This document shows positions 34,120 to 45,647 of a stretch of DNA of 57,058 nt, in pieces. Positions within the stretch are counted from its first letter, which is position 1. Every line of letters begins with the position of its first letter. The DNA comes from Caloramator mitchellensis (GTDB taxonomy: Bacteria > Bacillota > Clostridia > Clostridiales > Caloramatoraceae), in assembly GCF_001440545.1 (NCBI RefSeq), contig NZ_LKHP01000013.1, positions 1 through 57,058 on the forward strand, read 5' to 3'. Both the position numbers and the translations under genes were made by a program. A model generated the notes under the pieces. That model ran no database searches. It was not told the DNA's origin and saw only the letters and a list, made by a program, of their open reading frames with translations.

Positions 34120-35355
34120 TTATATATCCCCTCTAAACTGCATTCCTTCAAAATAAATCTTTTTCATATCAGCATATGCCTTTGCACGTGCTTTTTCTAG
34201 GGTTTCACCTATTGCAGTTACAGATAATACTCTGCCTCCTGTTGTAATTAAGTTTTCACCTTCAAGCTTTGCGCCAGCGATAAATACCTTGTTTTCAACA
34301 TCTCCTATTCTAATTTCAAATCCCTTTTCTATTTCACCCGGATAACCCTTTGACGCTGCAACAATGTTGCAGGCAAAGCCTTTTTCCCATTCTATCTCTA
34401 CATCTTCTAATTTACCATCGATGGCCTTAAAAATAATCTCAAAAAAATCACTTTTCATAAGAGGCAATACTGCCTGTGTCTCTGGATCTCCCATCCTTAC
34501 GTTATACTCTAAAAGGTATGCTCCCCTTTTAGTTATCATTATCCCAAAGAATATTATTCCGCAGTAATCCAATCCATCCTTCTTTATCCCGTCTATTGTT
34601 GGAATCATTATATTCTTTCTAAAATCCTCTAATATGTCCTCTGTCACATATGGGTTTGGTGCTACTACACCCATTCCGCCTGTGTTTGGTCCCATATCTT
34701 TATCGAATATCCTCTTATGATCCTTTGCAGAGATAAACGGAATGATTGTCTTTCCATCAGTAATTGATAAAATCGATGCCTCAACACCTTCTAAAAACTC
34801 CTCAATCACAATCCTTTTACCAGAGCCCTTGAAAATATCCTCAACCATAAACTTTTCAAGAGTATCCTTAGCCTCTTCAAAACTATTACAAATCACAACT
34901 CCCTTTCCCTGAGCAAGACCATCAGCCTTAATAACACAAGGGTATGTTGCATTTTTAATATACTCAAGTGCCCTTTCAACCTCATAAAAAATTTCATATT
35001 CAGCCGTCCTTATATTGTGTCTTTTCATAAATTCCTTTGCGTAAATTTTGCTTCCCTCAAGATTAGCAGCTGTCTTTGAAGGTCCAAATATCTTAAGATT
35101 GTTCTTCTTAAACTCATCAACAATCCCTTCAACTAAAGGTGCCTCAGGTCCAATAACTGTTACATCGATTTTATTTTCCTTTACAAAAGTTACATATTCA
35201 TCAATTCCCTTTAAATCAATGTTCTGGCATTTTGCTTCCTTTGCCGTTCCTCCATTTCCTGGTGAAACAAAAATTTCTTCAACAAGAGAGCTCTGTGCTA
35301 TTTTCCAAGCAATTGCATGTTCTCTTCCACCTGAACCAATGATTAAAACCTTCAT
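34120..35355 (-). CDS. purD: phosphoribosylamine-glycine ligase (GARS)
   Basis: ATP-grasp enzyme making GAR, step 2 of purine synthesis. 411 residues. Seen: VLIIGSGGREHAIAWKI, VIGPEAPLVEGI, the ATP loop YPCVIKADGLAQGKGV, NTGGMGVVAP and YNVRMGDPETQ. Start: ATG at 35353-35355 with GGAGGTG seven bases upstream. Last gene of the pur operon, separated from purH by a palindromic element of about 200 bp. Confidence 0.95.
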   Translation of the reverse strand: MKVLIIGSGGREHAIAWKIAQSSLVEEIFVSPGNGGTAKEAKCQNIDLKGIDEYVTFVKENKIDVTVIGPEAPLVEGIVDEFKKNNLKIFGPSKTAANLEGSKIYAKEFMKRHNIRTAEYEIFYEVERALEYIKNATYPCVIKADGLAQGKGVVICNSFEEAKDTLEKFMVEDIFKGSGKRIVIEEFLEGVEASILSITDGKTIIPFISAKDHKRIFDKDMGPNTGGMGVVAPNPYVTEDILEDFRKNIMIPTIDGIKKDGLDYCGIIFFGIMITKRGAYLLEYNVRMGDPETQAVLPLMKSDFFEIIFKAIDGKLEDVEIEWEKGFACNIVAASKGYPGEIEKGFEIRIGDVENKVFIAGAKLEGENLITTGGRVLSVTAIGETLEKARAKAYADMKKIYFEGMQFRGDI

Positions 35356-35395
35356 CTGCTTCACCTCCGTTATAAACTCAATATATTAGGGGAAA

Positions 35396-35602
35396 CCCCA
35401 TGAAATGATTTCAAAAGGCGCCTCTCATGAACCTTAGTAACTCTTGATTTTCGACTTTTCAAATGACCGTAACTCTGCTCAGGACGAGCAGTGCCGCGTG
35501 GACTTCACGTATGAAGTCTCACGCGGGTAGGACATTTGGAAACAAAGAAAAGCTTAGAGTTACTTGGTGAAATGAGCGAAGCCTCGGAAATCATTCATGG
35601 GG
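35396..35602. repeat. palindromic MITE-like element between purD and purH
   Basis: About 207 bp bounded by near-perfect inverted repeats CCCCATGAAATGATTTC and GAAATCATTCATGGGG. Inside, a second pair of arms carries AGTAACTCTTG and AGAGTTACT, then CAAATG and CATTTG, and the centre folds into GC-rich hairpins (CCGCGTG/CACGCGG with ACTTCA/TGAAGT; CTGCTC/GAGCAG). The whole can fold into one long branched hairpin in either RNA strand. No ORF. A related element lies at 49985-50098. Confidence 0.75.
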
Positions 35603-35610
35603 TAATAGTA

Positions 35611-37104
35611 TTAATGCTTAAAATGCCTTACCCCTGTAAACACCATCGAAATTCCATGTTTATTACATGCCTCAATTGAATCCTTATCCTTTAAAGACCC
35701 TCCCGGCTGCATAATTGCCTTAATGTTGTTCTTTGCCGCTTCCTCTACAACATCGCTGAATGGAAAGAAGGCGTCTGAAACTAAAACAGCTGCCCCTTTT
35801 CCTCTTTCAAGAGCCTGACATGCAGCCCATATTCTATTTACCTGACCTGAAGCAATACCTACTGCCTTTTTGTCCTTTACAACAACTATTGCATTGGATT
35901 TAACATACTTTACAACCTTCATGCCAAAGAGCATCTCATCAATTTCTTCCCTGGAAGGTTCCTTCTCGGTTACAACATTCAAATCATCAATCAGTTTATC
36001 GTCAACGCTCTGGATTAGTATTCCTCCATCAACGCTTATAATCTCATACTTATCAACAGGTTTAACATTTGCCTTTATAACCCTTAAGTTCTTCTTCTGG
36101 AATAAAACATTTAGAGCATCCTCGTCGTATTCAGGAGCAATTATAACCTCAAGGAAAATTTCAGCCATCTTTTGGGCAGTATCCTTATCCACCCTTTTAT
36201 TAAAGGCAACAATTCCGCCAAAAATAGATACTGGGTCACATTCAAATGTTTTCAGGAAGGCATCATATGTATTTTCACCTATTGCAACTCCGCATGGTGT
36301 ATTATGTTTAACTGCACAGCATGCAGTTTCATCAAATTCGCATACAACCTTCCATGCAACATCCATATCCTTTATGTTGTTATATGATAGCTCCTTACCG
36401 CTTAATTTTTCAAAATCCTTCATGGCACCCTCACCAAAAGCTTTAACATAGAATGCAGCAGTCTGATGTGGGTTTTCGCCATATCTTAATTCAGCTTCCT
36501 TCTTATATGAAAGGGATAAATATTCAGGATATGGATTATCTAATAAGAAATTTGAAATCGCAGCATCATATGAAGATGTTAAGTTAAAGACCTTTCCTGC
36601 AAGATATTTTCTTGTCTCAAAAGAAACATTACCCTTTTCATCAATCTCCTTCATAACTATCTCATAATCATTATAGTCGCACAGAACAACTACATCTCTG
36701 AAATTCTTAGCTGCTGCCCTTAACATTGATGGCCCGCCTATATCTATAAACTCTATCTTTTCTTCAAAGGATAAATCCTCCTGAACCTTTTCAAAGAAGG
36801 GATAAAGGTTTACCACAACAAAATCAATAGTTCCTATTCCTCTTTCCTTAATAGTATTCATATGTTCTTCATTATCTCTAATGGCAAGAATACCCCCATG
36901 AATATTAGGGTGAAGTGTTTTAACTCTTCCATCTAAAATTTCATCAAATCCTGTAATCTCCTTAACCTCAACAACAGGGATACCCTTTTCTAAAAGAAAT
37001 TTATACGTCCCTCCAGTTGAAATTATTTCTACTCCTCTGTCACTTAAAAACTTACAAAACTCATCTATTCCATCCTTGTAAAATGTGCTAACAAGCGCTC
37101 TCAT
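35611..37104 (-). CDS. purH: AICAR formyltransferase / IMP cyclohydrolase
   Basis: Bifunctional enzyme for the last two steps to IMP. 497 residues. The N-terminal cyclohydrolase has [16 protein letters not shown] and [16 protein letters not shown]; the C-terminal transformylase has [14 protein letters not shown] and the catalytic Lys-His in [13 protein letters not shown]. The opening [16 protein letters not shown] is slightly divergent from the usual ALISVSDK start. GGAGGG precedes the ATG. One base after purN. Confidence 0.95.
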   Translation of the reverse strand: MRALVSTFYKDGIDEFCKFLSDRGVEIISTGGTYKFLLEKGIPVVEVKEITGFDEILDGRVKTLHPNIHGGILAIRDNEEHMNTIKERGIGTIDFVVVNLYPFFEKVQEDLSFEEKIEFIDIGGPSMLRAAAKNFRDVVVLCDYNDYEIVMKEIDEKGNVSFETRKYLAGKVFNLTSSYDAAISNFLLDNPYPEYLSLSYKKEAELRYGENPHQTAAFYVKAFGEGAMKDFEKLSGKELSYNNIKDMDVAWKVVCEFDETACCAVKHNTPCGVAIGENTYDAFLKTFECDPVSIFGGIVAFNKRVDKDTAQKMAEIFLEVIIAPEYDEDALNVLFQKKNLRVIKANVKPVDKYEIISVDGGILIQSVDDKLIDDLNVVTEKEPSREEIDEMLFGMKVVKYVKSNAIVVVKDKKAVGIASGQVNRIWAACQALERGKGAAVLVSDAFFPFSDVVEEAAKNNIKAIMQPGGSLKDKDSIEACNKHGISMVFTGVRHFKH

Positions 37105-37105
37105 C

Positions 37106-37675
37106 TTATCCCTCCAAAACCTTATTTATGGCGTCAACTATAATCCTGTGTTCCACAATTAAAACCCTATTAGCAAGCTTTTCCGGTGTATCTCCATCAT
37201 ATATTGGAACCCTCTCTCTTAGGATTACTTTTCCTGCATCTACCTCACCAGTAACAAAATGAACCGTGCATCCCGTCTCCTCTTCTTTTGCCTTCAAAAC
37301 TGCCTCATGAACCTTTATTCCATACATACCCTTTCCTGAAAACTTAGGAAGCAGTGATGGATGTATGTTTATTATTTTGCCCTTATATACATTTAAAATC
37401 TCACCATCTAAAATAGATAAAAATCCAACAAGAACAATAAGGTCTAAATCGTCCCCTATTATTTCCAAAATCCTCTGGCTTAATTCTTCTTTAAATCCCG
37501 TTCTATCCAAGACAAATGTTTTTATTCCATGTTTTTTAGCTCTTTCAATTGCATAACATTTTCTATCAGCTATCACATACTCAATACTGCAATCTAATCT
37601 TCCATCCTCAACTGCATCTATTATTGCCTGAAGGTTAGATCCATTTCCAGATACAAGCACTGCTATTTTATGCAA
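37106..37675 (-). CDS. purN: phosphoribosylglycinamide formyltransferase
   Basis: Formylates GAR with 10-formyl-THF. 189 residues. Seen: [27 protein letters not shown], and the catalytic [18 protein letters not shown] with the HVTGEVDAG-type end ([13 protein letters not shown]). Start is a TTG at 37673-37675 overlapping the last 13 bases of purM, so it is probably translated by coupling. Confidence 0.93.
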   Translation of the reverse strand: MHKIAVLVSGNGSNLQAIIDAVEDGRLDCSIEYVIADRKCYAIERAKKHGIKTFVLDRTGFKEELSQRILEIIGDDLDLIVLVGFLSILDGEILNVYKGKIINIHPSLLPKFSGKGMYGIKVHEAVLKAKEEETGCTVHFVTGEVDAGKVILRERVPIYDGDTPEKLANRVLIVEHRIIVDAINKVLEG

Positions 37676-38655
37676 ACTCCATCACCACCTCTTTCAACAT
37701 GGCCGATTATATAGGCTCTTTTACCCATCTTTTCTAAATCATCTACGATGTCTTTTGCTTCATCTTTTTTAACGCATAGCACAAAACCAATTCCCATGTT
37801 GAATGTATTAAACATCTCTTTCTCTTCTACTCCAAGCTCCATAATGAATTTAAATATTGAAGGAACCGTGAAACTATCCTTATCTATTACCGCAGTTAAA
37901 TCGCTCTTAAACATTCTTGGAATATTCTCATAAAAACCTCCACCGGTTATATGTGACATTCCCTTTATTTCGTATTTTTCAAGAAGTGGAAGAACATATG
38001 GAACATATATTGTAGTTGGAGTTAATAAAACCTCTCCTATTTTTCTTTCCTCAAATTCTACATCATAATTTCTTATAAGCCTTCTAATCAGTGAATATCC
38101 GTTGCTATGAGGACCTGATGATTCAATCCCAACTAAAATATCTCCTTCTTCAATCCTGCTTCCATCTATTATCTTATCCCTTTCAACAATTCCAACAGCA
38201 AATCCTGCTATATCATAATCTCCTTCCTTATAAAAGCCTGGCATCTCAGCAGTCTCACCGCCTACTAAGCTGCAACCCGCAATCTGACACCCTAAAGCTA
38301 CTCCTGAGACGATTTCAGAGGCAACTAAAGAATCCAGTTTACCACATGCAAGATAATCAAGGAAAAATAGTGGCTTTGCTCCATGGCAGAGTATATCATT
38401 AACACACATTGCAACACAATCTATACCAACAGTATCATATTTCTGCATTTTAAATGCTATCTCAAGCTTTGTTCCAACCCCATCAGTTCCTGAAACAAGA
38501 ACAGGATTTTTATATCCTGCTATATCGTAAAGAGCTGCAAAGCTTCCAATTCCATTTAAGACCCTTTCATCATGAGTCTTACTTGCCTTATCCTTTATAA
38601 GGCTGACTGTTTTATAGCCCTCTTCAATGTTAACTCCAGCGTCCCTATACTTCAT
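37663..38655 (-). CDS. purM: phosphoribosylformylglycinamidine cyclo-ligase
   Basis: Makes AIR from FGAM with ATP. 330 residues. Seen: YRDAGVNIEEGYKTV, the DGVGTKLEIAF loop, VNDILCHGAKPLFFLDY, GCSLVGGETAEMPGFY and HITGGGFYENIPRMF. Start: ATG at 38653-38655, right after the purF stop codon, nine bases after AAGGA. Confidence 0.95.
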   Translation of the reverse strand: MKYRDAGVNIEEGYKTVSLIKDKASKTHDERVLNGIGSFAALYDIAGYKNPVLVSGTDGVGTKLEIAFKMQKYDTVGIDCVAMCVNDILCHGAKPLFFLDYLACGKLDSLVASEIVSGVALGCQIAGCSLVGGETAEMPGFYKEGDYDIAGFAVGIVERDKIIDGSRIEEGDILVGIESSGPHSNGYSLIRRLIRNYDVEFEERKIGEVLLTPTTIYVPYVLPLLEKYEIKGMSHITGGGFYENIPRMFKSDLTAVIDKDSFTVPSIFKFIMELGVEEKEMFNTFNMGIGFVLCVKKDEAKDIVDDLEKMGKRAYIIGHVERGGDGVCIK

Positions 38656-38656
38656 A

Positions 38657-40060
38657 TCACTCATTCCTTTCAAACTGGAATTTGTCTATTTCAAGTGGTG
38701 CCGAAACAGGATATGTCCCGCTAAAGCATCCAAGACAAAAACTTTCCTTATTTAAAGCCTTTAGTAAGCCTTCTATACTCAAGAACGCAAGAGAATCTGC
38801 GCCTATTTCCCTTCCAATCTCCTCAACGCTTTTTACAGCCCCAATCAGCTGACTCCTATAAGGTGTATCTATACCAAAATAGCATGGATATGCAACTTTT
38901 GGCGATGCAATTCTGACATGAACTTCCTTTGCACCAGATTTTCTTAGTATATCAATAAGCCTTCTCATAGTAGTTCCTCTTACTATAGAATCATCGATAA
39001 GAACAACCCTTTTCCCTTCAACATTGGTCTTAAGTGGATTGAGCTTTATTGAAACTGCCCTTTCCCTAAGCTGGCTTTTAGGTTCTATGAAGGTTCTTCC
39101 AATATATTTATTTTTTATAAAACCGATACTATATGGTATCTTTGATGCATTTGAAAAACCAACTGCTGCAAATGTCCCCGAATCAGGAACGCCAATTACA
39201 ACATCAGCATCAACTGAAGACTCCTTAAAAAGTTCTTCCCCAGCTCTTAATCTTGACTCATACACGCTTATTCCGTCCATAAAGCTGTCTGGCCTTGCAA
39301 AATAGATGTATTCAAAGGCACATGTTTCAAGCTTTGTCTTTTCAACAAGTTTAAAACTCTTAATTCCTTCTTTATCGATTATAATAATCTCACCTGGTTC
39401 AACATCTCTTACAAATTCTGCACCAATTGCATCAAAAGCACAGCTCTCGGAAGATAAAACATATCCTCCATCTATTTTTCCAAGACAAAGAGGTCTTATA
39501 CCATGTGGGTCTCTTACTGCAATCAATTTATCATCTGTAAGGATTAAAATAGAGTAGGAACCCTTCACAGCCTGCATTGCGTCAAAAACAGCCCTTTCAA
39601 TGCCCTTTCTTGCCGCCCTTGCAATAAGGTTTAAAACAACCTCTGTATCTATTGTGGTTTGGAAAATAACCCCTGCATCCTCTAAAAGTTCCCTTACTAT
39701 ATCAGCATTCACAAGGTTTCCGTTATGAGCTATTGCAATATTCCCAAGCTTATATTTACTAAAAAGAGGCTGTGCATTTTCCGCCCTAGACCCCCCTGTT
39801 GTTGAATACCTTACATGTCCTATTGCTGCAATTCCCTTTATGTTTAAAAAATCCTCATCAAACACATCAGAAACAAGCCCTACATCCTTAGAAACTATAA
39901 AATCGCTTCCTGTAGTTAAGGCTATTCCCGCACTCTCCTGACCCCTGTGCTGAAGCGCAAATAATCCATAGTAAACAGAAGATGCTATAGTTTTTTCTTC
40001 ATTCACATATATACCGAAAACTCCACATTCCTCTTTAAATTTATCTACTCCATTAAGCAT
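38657..40060 (-). CDS. purF: amidophosphoribosyltransferase
   Basis: First committed step: PRPP plus glutamine to phosphoribosylamine. About 467 residues. The N-terminal nucleophile Cys is in [12 protein letters not shown] after an 11-residue propeptide, as in Bacillus PurF, which supports the ATG at 40058-40060 over one six codons earlier. Glutaminase domain [19 protein letters not shown] motif [14 protein letters not shown]-terminal Cys residues ([10 protein letters not shown]) suit the [4Fe-4S] cluster of this class. Overlaps the end of purL by 16 bases. Confidence 0.95.
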   Translation of the reverse strand: MLNGVDKFKEECGVFGIYVNEEKTIASSVYYGLFALQHRGQESAGIALTTGSDFIVSKDVGLVSDVFDEDFLNIKGIAAIGHVRYSTTGGSRAENAQPLFSKYKLGNIAIAHNGNLVNADIVRELLEDAGVIFQTTIDTEVVLNLIARAARKGIERAVFDAMQAVKGSYSILILTDDKLIAVRDPHGIRPLCLGKIDGGYVLSSESCAFDAIGAEFVRDVEPGEIIIIDKEGIKSFKLVEKTKLETCAFEYIYFARPDSFMDGISVYESRLRAGEELFKESSVDADVVIGVPDSGTFAAVGFSNASKIPYSIGFIKNKYIGRTFIEPKSQLRERAVSIKLNPLKTNVEGKRVVLIDDSIVRGTTMRRLIDILRKSGAKEVHVRIASPKVAYPCYFGIDTPYRSQLIGAVKSVEEIGREIGADSLAFLSIEGLLKALNKESFCLGCFSGTYPVSAPLEIDKFQFERNE

Positions 40061-42234
40061 ATAAGGCCACTCTCCCATTCATTCTTTGCCTCTGTAACTG
40101 CAACATTTAAGCTCTCTTTTCCGTTAAAACTAACGCTAACAATGTCCTTTTCAACTTTTCCTATCTTCTTTGCCATTATTCCAAGCTTTTTAAAGTTTAA
40201 TATTATTTCATCAACATTTTTTTCTTGGCAGGATATGATAAATCTTCCCTGGCTCTCTGAGAACAGGAATCTGTCATCCTCAAGTTCAGTTTCTATATTT
40301 ATCTTTGCTCCAAGTGAATTCTTAAAGCAGCACTCTAAAAGGGCTACTATAAATCCTCCATCTGAAATATCGTGACAGCTCTTAACAAGCCCTTTATCTA
40401 TACACTTTATTACACCTTCAATTGTGTTTTTCTCAATTTCAGTATGAGCTTCAGGAACCCTGCCAGCTTCAACTCCATAAACAACCTTTAAATATTCACT
40501 ACCGCCTATCTCATCCTTTGTTTCGCCAACAAGTATGATTGCATCCCCCTCTTCTTTAAAGTGTATTGTTGTGTGCTTATTAGCATCCTCTAAAAGTCCA
40601 AGCATTCCTATAACCGGGGTTGGGTAGATTGCCGTCTTTTCTGACTGATTATAAAAGCTCACATTTCCGCTTATAACAGGAGTATTTAATATCCTTGATG
40701 CCTCGTTTATTCCCAATATGCTATTTCTGAATTGGTAATAAATTTCTTCATTTTCAGGGCTTGCAAAGTTCAGACAATCTGTTATTGCAATCGGAGTTGC
40801 ACCGGTTGATGCTATATTTCTTGCAGCTTCTAAAACAGAAATCTTAGCACCTTCGTATGGATTTAAATAGCAGTATCTTGCATTGCAATCTGTAGTAAGT
40901 GCGATTGCCTTCTTTCCATCGATTAAGACAAGTCCAGCATCCCCTCCAGGTTTTACAACTGTTGAGTTTCTTACCTGATGGTCGTATTGTCTGTAAACCC
41001 AGCTTTTAGATGCAATATTAGGCGATTTTAACATTTTTAATAAAGCCTCTTTCAAATTCTCTTGTTTTTTAAGAGTTGAAGTGTCAAATCTGTTTAATTT
41101 ATCCATATATTTTGGTCTTTTAAAAGGTCTTAAATTAGCAGGTGCTCCATCAGCAAGAAGATATGCAGGCAATTGCCCTACTAATTTTTCACCCTCGAAG
41201 ATGGAAACAAATCCGTCATCAGTAACCTCACCAATTATTGAAGCATGAAGTCCCCACTTGCTGAAAATTTCAAAAACCTTGTTTTCCTTTCCCTTTTCAA
41301 CTATTGCAAGCATTCTCTCCTGTGATTCAGAAATCATTATTTCAATAGGGTTCATTCCCTTTTCTCTTGTTATAACATTAGTAACATCAATTTTTATTCC
41401 GCTTCCACCTCTGAAGGCTGTTTCACAGCTTGCAGAAGTTAACCCTGCAGCTCCAAGGTCCTGGATTCCAACAACACAGCCTTCCTTTATAAGTTCAAGA
41501 CAAGCCTCTAGAAGAAGCTTTTCCATAAATGGGTCTCCAACTTGAACTGCAGAACGTTTTTCCTCCGATTCCTGTGTTAAATCACATGATGCAAAGCTTG
41601 CACCCCCCATTCCATCACGGCCTGTTGTGTGTCCAACAAGCATAACAGGATTACCTATGCCCTTTGCCGCCCCCTTTTTCAATTCTTCCTTCTTTAAAAG
41701 TCCAACGCTCATGGCATTTACAAGAGGATTGTCATCATAGCAGGAGTTGAAAACCGTCTCTCCACCAACGGTTGGAATTCCAACTGAGTTGCCATAATCA
41801 CCGATTCCCTTTACAACTCCCTTTAAAAGGTGTTTTGTTTTATCTGAATCAATTTCTCCAAATCTAATCGAATTTAAATTTGCAATAGGCCTTGCACCCA
41901 TTGTAAACACATCTCTTAAAATTCCACCAACGCCTGTTGCTGCTCCCTGATATGGTTCAATAGCAGACGGATGATTGTGGCTCTCTATCTTCATGGCAAT
42001 AGCATAGCCATCTCCTATGTCTACAACCCCTGCATTTTCACCAGGCCCTTGTAAAACTCTTTGGCTCTTAGTATTAAAAAGTTTTAAAAGAGCCCTGGAG
42101 TTTTTATAACTGCAGTGTTCCGACCACATTACACCAAGCATTGAAATCTCTAAATCGTTTGGAACCCTGCCTAGTTTTTCTACGATTAAATCATATTCCT
42201 CTTTATTTAAACCAACATCCTTATATGTTAGCAT
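40045..42234 (-). CDS. purL: phosphoribosylformylglycinamidine synthase subunit II
   Basis: ATPase subunit converting FGAR to FGAM with ammonia from PurQ. 729 residues, the small form that needs PurS and PurQ, both present upstream. Seen: [35 protein letters not shown] (with M before I), FAKS-type ATP region near [19 protein letters not shown] and [17 protein letters not shown] precedes the ATG. Overlaps purE by 14 bases. Confidence 0.95.
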   Translation of the reverse strand: MLTYKDVGLNKEEYDLIVEKLGRVPNDLEISMLGVMWSEHCSYKNSRALLKLFNTKSQRVLQGPGENAGVVDIGDGYAIAMKIESHNHPSAIEPYQGAATGVGGILRDVFTMGARPIANLNSIRFGEIDSDKTKHLLKGVVKGIGDYGNSVGIPTVGGETVFNSCYDDNPLVNAMSVGLLKKEELKKGAAKGIGNPVMLVGHTTGRDGMGGASFASCDLTQESEEKRSAVQVGDPFMEKLLLEACLELIKEGCVVGIQDLGAAGLTSASCETAFRGGSGIKIDVTNVITREKGMNPIEIMISESQERMLAIVEKGKENKVFEIFSKWGLHASIIGEVTDDGFVSIFEGEKLVGQLPAYLLADGAPANLRPFKRPKYMDKLNRFDTSTLKKQENLKEALLKMLKSPNIASKSWVYRQYDHQVRNSTVVKPGGDAGLVLIDGKKAIALTTDCNARYCYLNPYEGAKISVLEAARNIASTGATPIAITDCLNFASPENEEIYYQFRNSILGINEASRILNTPVISGNVSFYNQSEKTAIYPTPVIGMLGLLEDANKHTTIHFKEEGDAIILVGETKDEIGGSEYLKVVYGVEAGRVPEAHTEIEKNTIEGVIKCIDKGLVKSCHDISDGGFIVALLECCFKNSLGAKINIETELEDDRFLFSESQGRFIISCQEKNVDEIILNFKKLGIMAKKIGKVEKDIVSVSFNGKESLNVAVTEAKNEWESGLICLME

Positions 42235-42721
42235 GGCTCTCCTCCTTTAACTTTTTTGACATATTATCAACATCCTTCTCAAGTTGCATCTTGTAGTCCT
42301 TTATCTTTTCCTTTAACTCATCATCTGAAAGCGCAAGAATCTGTGTTGCTAGGACAGCAGCATTTGCAGCTCCGTTTATTGCAACTGTTGCAACTGGAAT
42401 TCCCTTTGGCATTTGAACTATGGATAAAAGTGAGTCAAGCCCATCCATTGTTTTTCCCTTTATAGGAACTCCAATGACAGGAAGGTTTGATATCGAAGCG
42501 ACCATTCCAGGCAAATGTGCAGCCCCTCCCGCTGCTGCTATAATGACTTTAAAACCTTTTTCTTCTGCACTTTTAGCAAACTGGAACATTTTTTGCGGGG
42601 TTCTGTGTGCAGAAACAACATCGGTCTCAAAATCTATCTGAAATCTTTTTAAAACTTCTTCAGCATTTCTCATTACTTCATAGTCTGAAATACTCCCCAT
42701 AATAATTGCAACTCTACTCAT
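42221..42721 (-). CDS. purE: N5-carboxyaminoimidazole ribonucleotide mutase
   Basis: Class I PurE, working with PurK to carboxylate AIR. 166 residues. Seen: [29 protein letters not shown] with the catalytic His, and [16 protein letters not shown]. Start: ATG at 42719-42721, with AGGTGAG upstream; an in-frame GTG lies inside that site. Overlaps purK by 8 bases. Confidence 0.95.
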   Translation of the reverse strand: MSRVAIIMGSISDYEVMRNAEEVLKRFQIDFETDVVSAHRTPQKMFQFAKSAEEKGFKVIIAAAGGAAHLPGMVASISNLPVIGVPIKGKTMDGLDSLLSIVQMPKGIPVATVAINGAANAAVLATQILALSDDELKEKIKDYKMQLEKDVDNMSKKLKEESHANI

Positions 42722-43877
42722 AAAACTCACCTATCTTTAAATTATTAATTATATAATTCTTCTTTGCCTCTAACCTTGTTTCGTCATCATCAATAATTGT
42801 TATATGTCCAACCTTTTTCTTTTTATCTACAAAGCTCTTACCATAAAAATGAAAAAATACTCCATCCATCTTCAATATCTCTCCAAGATTTTCAATTGTA
42901 TACTTACCGTCTATTTTTTTATCTCCAAGAATGTTTATCATGATAGCATTCTTTATTAACTCCGTTGAACCCAGGGGCAGATTTGTTATACTTCTTAGAT
43001 GATTTTCAAATTGACTTGTAAAACAAGCTTCTATAGTTAGATGTCCTGAATTGTGAGGTCTTGGGGCAATCTCGTTTATCAATATCTCATCATATTTATC
43101 AACAAACATTTCAACGCAAAATACTCCGAAATCACAAAAACTCTCCACAACTTTATTTGCAATCGAAACTGCTTTTTTTTCAACCTCTTCTCCTATTCTT
43201 GCTGGGCACTTAGTAATTCTAAGAATGTTATCTTCGTGAACATTTTCAAATGCTCTATAATTTTTAAATTCGCCTTGTTCATTTTTGCAGACAATTATTG
43301 ATATTTCATTCCTAAAATCAACAAATTCTTCCATAAATATTTCTTCTTCAAATTTCAGGTTCTTTAAGTTTAAAATATCTTCATGGTTTTCTATTTTTAT
43401 ATTTCCTTTTCCATCATAACCGCCCTTTGCAAACTTTATCATAAATGGAAATTTAAAATCATCAGCTTTTGAAACCAAATCATAATAGGACTCTATTCTT
43501 TCAAATCTTGGAACAGGAAGGTTAAATTTTATTAAATGTTTCTTTTGAATATACTTGTTTTGTATTTTAATTAATGTTTCCGGAGATGGATATATTTTAT
43601 ATCCCATGTTTTTCAATTTTGTAAGGTGCTCTGCATTAATATGTTCAAATTCATAGGTTATTACATCTGTTTTTCTCGCAAGTTCTAAAAGGGCACCAAA
43701 ATCATCAAAACCTGAAACTATCTGTTCATCAGAAACCTGACCTGCAGGTGAATTTTCCTTAGGATCAAGAACATAAACAATATAACCCATCCTTTTTGCT
43801 TCCAGGGCAAACATCCTGCCAAGTTGTCCCCCTCCTATAATTCCGATTTTTGAAGGAGGTAGTAATATCCTTTTCAT
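42714..43877 (-). CDS. purK: N5-carboxyaminoimidazole ribonucleotide synthase
   Basis: ATP-grasp enzyme making N5-CAIR from AIR and bicarbonate. 387 residues. Seen: IGIIGGGQLGRMFALEAK, VLDPKENSPAGQVSD, FMIKFAKGGYDGKGN, FMEEFVDFRNEISI and NEIAPRPHNSGHLTIEAC. Start: ATG at 43875-43877, four bases after the purQ stop codon, GGTGAT as a modest ribosome site. Confidence 0.95.
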   Translation of the reverse strand: MKRILLPPSKIGIIGGGQLGRMFALEAKRMGYIVYVLDPKENSPAGQVSDEQIVSGFDDFGALLELARKTDVITYEFEHINAEHLTKLKNMGYKIYPSPETLIKIQNKYIQKKHLIKFNLPVPRFERIESYYDLVSKADDFKFPFMIKFAKGGYDGKGNIKIENHEDILNLKNLKFEEEIFMEEFVDFRNEISIIVCKNEQGEFKNYRAFENVHEDNILRITKCPARIGEEVEKKAVSIANKVVESFCDFGVFCVEMFVDKYDEILINEIAPRPHNSGHLTIEACFTSQFENHLRSITNLPLGSTELIKNAIMINILGDKKIDGKYTIENLGEILKMDGVFFHFYGKSFVDKKKKVGHITIIDDDETRLEAKKNYIINNLKIGEFYE

Positions 43878-43881
43878 AGAA

Positions 43882-44544
43882 TCACCAATCCTTAAAATAT
43901 TCAATTGCACCTTTGAAAAATCTTGTCCCGTCATCACATCCTAAAAGCTTTGATGAAGCCCTTTCTGGATGCGGCATAAGCCCTAGGACATTTCCATTTT
44001 TGTTTATTATTCCTGCAATATCTTCCACTGAACCGTTTGGGTTATTTCTATATTTAAACACTATTTGGTTATTTTCTTTAAGCTTTTTAAGCCCCTCTTC
44101 ATCTATAAAATAGTTTCCTTCTCCATGAGCTATTGGGAAATTAACAGCTTCTCCCTTTTCATAAAGCTTTGTAAAAGGGGTATTGTTATTTTCAACTATA
44201 AGTGTGCAGTCTTCACATATAAACTTAAGATTTTTATTCCTCAACAGAGCACCTGGTAATAGTTTGAGCTCAGTAAGGATTTGAAAACCATTGCATATTC
44301 CAACTAATAATTTATCCTTCTGTGAAAACTCATATATTCCATCCAATATCCTTGCAAATCTTGCAATTGCCCCACATCTTAAATAGTCACCATACGAAAA
44401 ACCACCAGGAAGAACTAAAAGGTCTACATCTAAATTTTCTTCGTCATGCCAGATGTATTTAACATCTACATCTAAACCTTTTAAGGTCTCAAAGACATCC
44501 TTATCACAATTAGAACCTGGAAATACCACAACTCCTGCCTTCAT
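43882..44544 (-). CDS. purQ: phosphoribosylformylglycinamidine synthase subunit I
   Basis: Glutaminase subunit feeding ammonia to PurL. 220 residues of the class I amidotransferase fold. Seen: VVVFPGSNCDKDVFETL, LPGGFSYGDYLRCGAIARF, the nucleophile in VGICNGFQILTEL and the His-Glu end GLMPHPERASS. Two bases after purS; GAGGTG precedes the ATG. Confidence 0.95.
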   Translation of the reverse strand: MKAGVVVFPGSNCDKDVFETLKGLDVDVKYIWHDEENLDVDLLVLPGGFSYGDYLRCGAIARFARILDGIYEFSQKDKLLVGICNGFQILTELKLLPGALLRNKNLKFICEDCTLIVENNNTPFTKLYEKGEAVNFPIAHGEGNYFIDEEGLKKLKENNQIVFKYRNNPNGSVEDIAGIINKNGNVLGLMPHPERASSKLLGCDDGTRFFKGAIEYFKDW

Positions 44545-44546
44545 AA

Positions 44547-44786
44547 TTACACCTCTAATCTGAATGTATAAGTTTCAATAACTGGATTGATAAGAAGCTT
44601 TTCGCACATCTCTCTAATTAATTTTTCAGCTTCATTTATTTCCATATCCATAAGTTCAACCTCTATATGCTTTCCAATTCTAACACCTTCAACATCATAT
44701 CCGAGCTTTATTAGGCCCTCCTTAACCGCTGCCCCCTGTGGATCTAGTATGCTCTCCTTTAAGGTTACATCTATATATGCCTTCAT
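44547..44786 (-). CDS. purS: phosphoribosylformylglycinamidine synthase subunit PurS
   Basis: 79-residue bridging subunit of the PurLQS complex. Seen: VTLKESILDPQGAAVKEGL followed by LGYDVEGVRIGKHIEV, standard for the family. GGGAGA precedes the ATG. Confidence 0.95.
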   Translation of the reverse strand: MKAYIDVTLKESILDPQGAAVKEGLIKLGYDVEGVRIGKHIEVELMDMEINEAEKLIREMCEKLLINPVIETYTFRLEV

Positions 44787-44849
44787 CTTGTTATCTCCCT
44801 TCTAATATTTTCATATTTTTGCTAAAATAAAAAGACGAGCACTCATGCA

Positions 44850-45557
44850 TCAGAAATTGTTTATCCTGTTAAATATCTCTTTATAAGCTTCAACAACTCC
44901 TCCCAAGTCCCTTCTGAATCTGTCCTTGTCAAGCTTTTCTCCGGTCTTTTTATCCCAGAATCTGCATGTATCTGGTGAAATTTCATCGGCAAGTATTATC
45001 TCACCGTTAAATCTGCCAAACTCAAGTTTGAAATCTATAAGCTCAATTCCTAACTCGCCAAAGAACTCTTTAAGTATTTCATTTACTTTTGAAGTAGTTT
45101 CATATATCATCTTTAGTTCTTCAAATGTTGCAAGGCCAATAGCTACTGCATGGTAATCGTTTATAAGAGGGTCCCCTAATTCATCATTTTTATAGCAAAT
45201 TTCAAATACAGTAGTATTAAGTTTTGTTCCCTCTTCAATTCCAAGCCTTTTTGCCATACTTCCTGCTGCTATATTTCTAACTATAACCTCGACTGGGACT
45301 ATTTCGACCTTTTTAAGAAGCTGTTCTCTTTCGCTGATTTGCTTAATGAAATGAGTTTTAATTCCCTTTTTTTCTAATAATTCGAATAGAATAGATGAAA
45401 TGTTGTTGTTAAGTTCGCCCTTTTGGCTTATCTGAGCCTTCTTTTGTCCATTGAATGCAGTTGCATCATCCTTGTAGAACGCAATTATCTTGTCAGCTTC
45501 ATCAGTTGAGTAAATTATCTTCGCTTTACCTTCATAAATTTTTTCTAACCTTTGCAT
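44850..45557 (-). CDS. purC: SAICAR synthetase
   Basis: Adds aspartate to CAIR. 235 residues. Seen: [49 protein letters not shown] and the [10 protein letters not shown]-type motif with [14 protein letters not shown]. Start: ATG at 45555-45557 with GGAGGTG six bases upstream; the longer frame runs through the terminator. First gene of the pur operon, right behind the riboswitch. Confidence 0.95.
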   Translation of the reverse strand: MQRLEKIYEGKAKIIYSTDEADKIIAFYKDDATAFNGQKKAQISQKGELNNNISSILFELLEKKGIKTHFIKQISEREQLLKKVEIVPVEVIVRNIAAGSMAKRLGIEEGTKLNTTVFEICYKNDELGDPLINDYHAVAIGLATFEELKMIYETTSKVNEILKEFFGELGIELIDFKLEFGRFNGEIILADEISPDTCRFWDKKTGEKLDKDRFRRDLGGVVEAYKEIFNRINNF

Positions 45558-45568
45558 AGCGCACCTCC

Positions 45569-45613
45569 AAAAAATATTAAAACCCTTTTTGACCATGGAA
45601 GAGTCAAAAAGGG
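45569..45613 (-). terminator. riboswitch-controlled terminator before purC
   Basis: Perfect 11-bp arms CCCTTTTTGAC/GTCAAAAAGGG around a 9-base loop, followed on the minus strand by TTTTAATATTTTTT. It is the expression platform of the guanine riboswitch and ends shortly before the purC ribosome site. Confidence 0.9.
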
Positions 45614-45647
45614 TAGACTTATCCTACCTTAAAAAGGCATAACCCAT

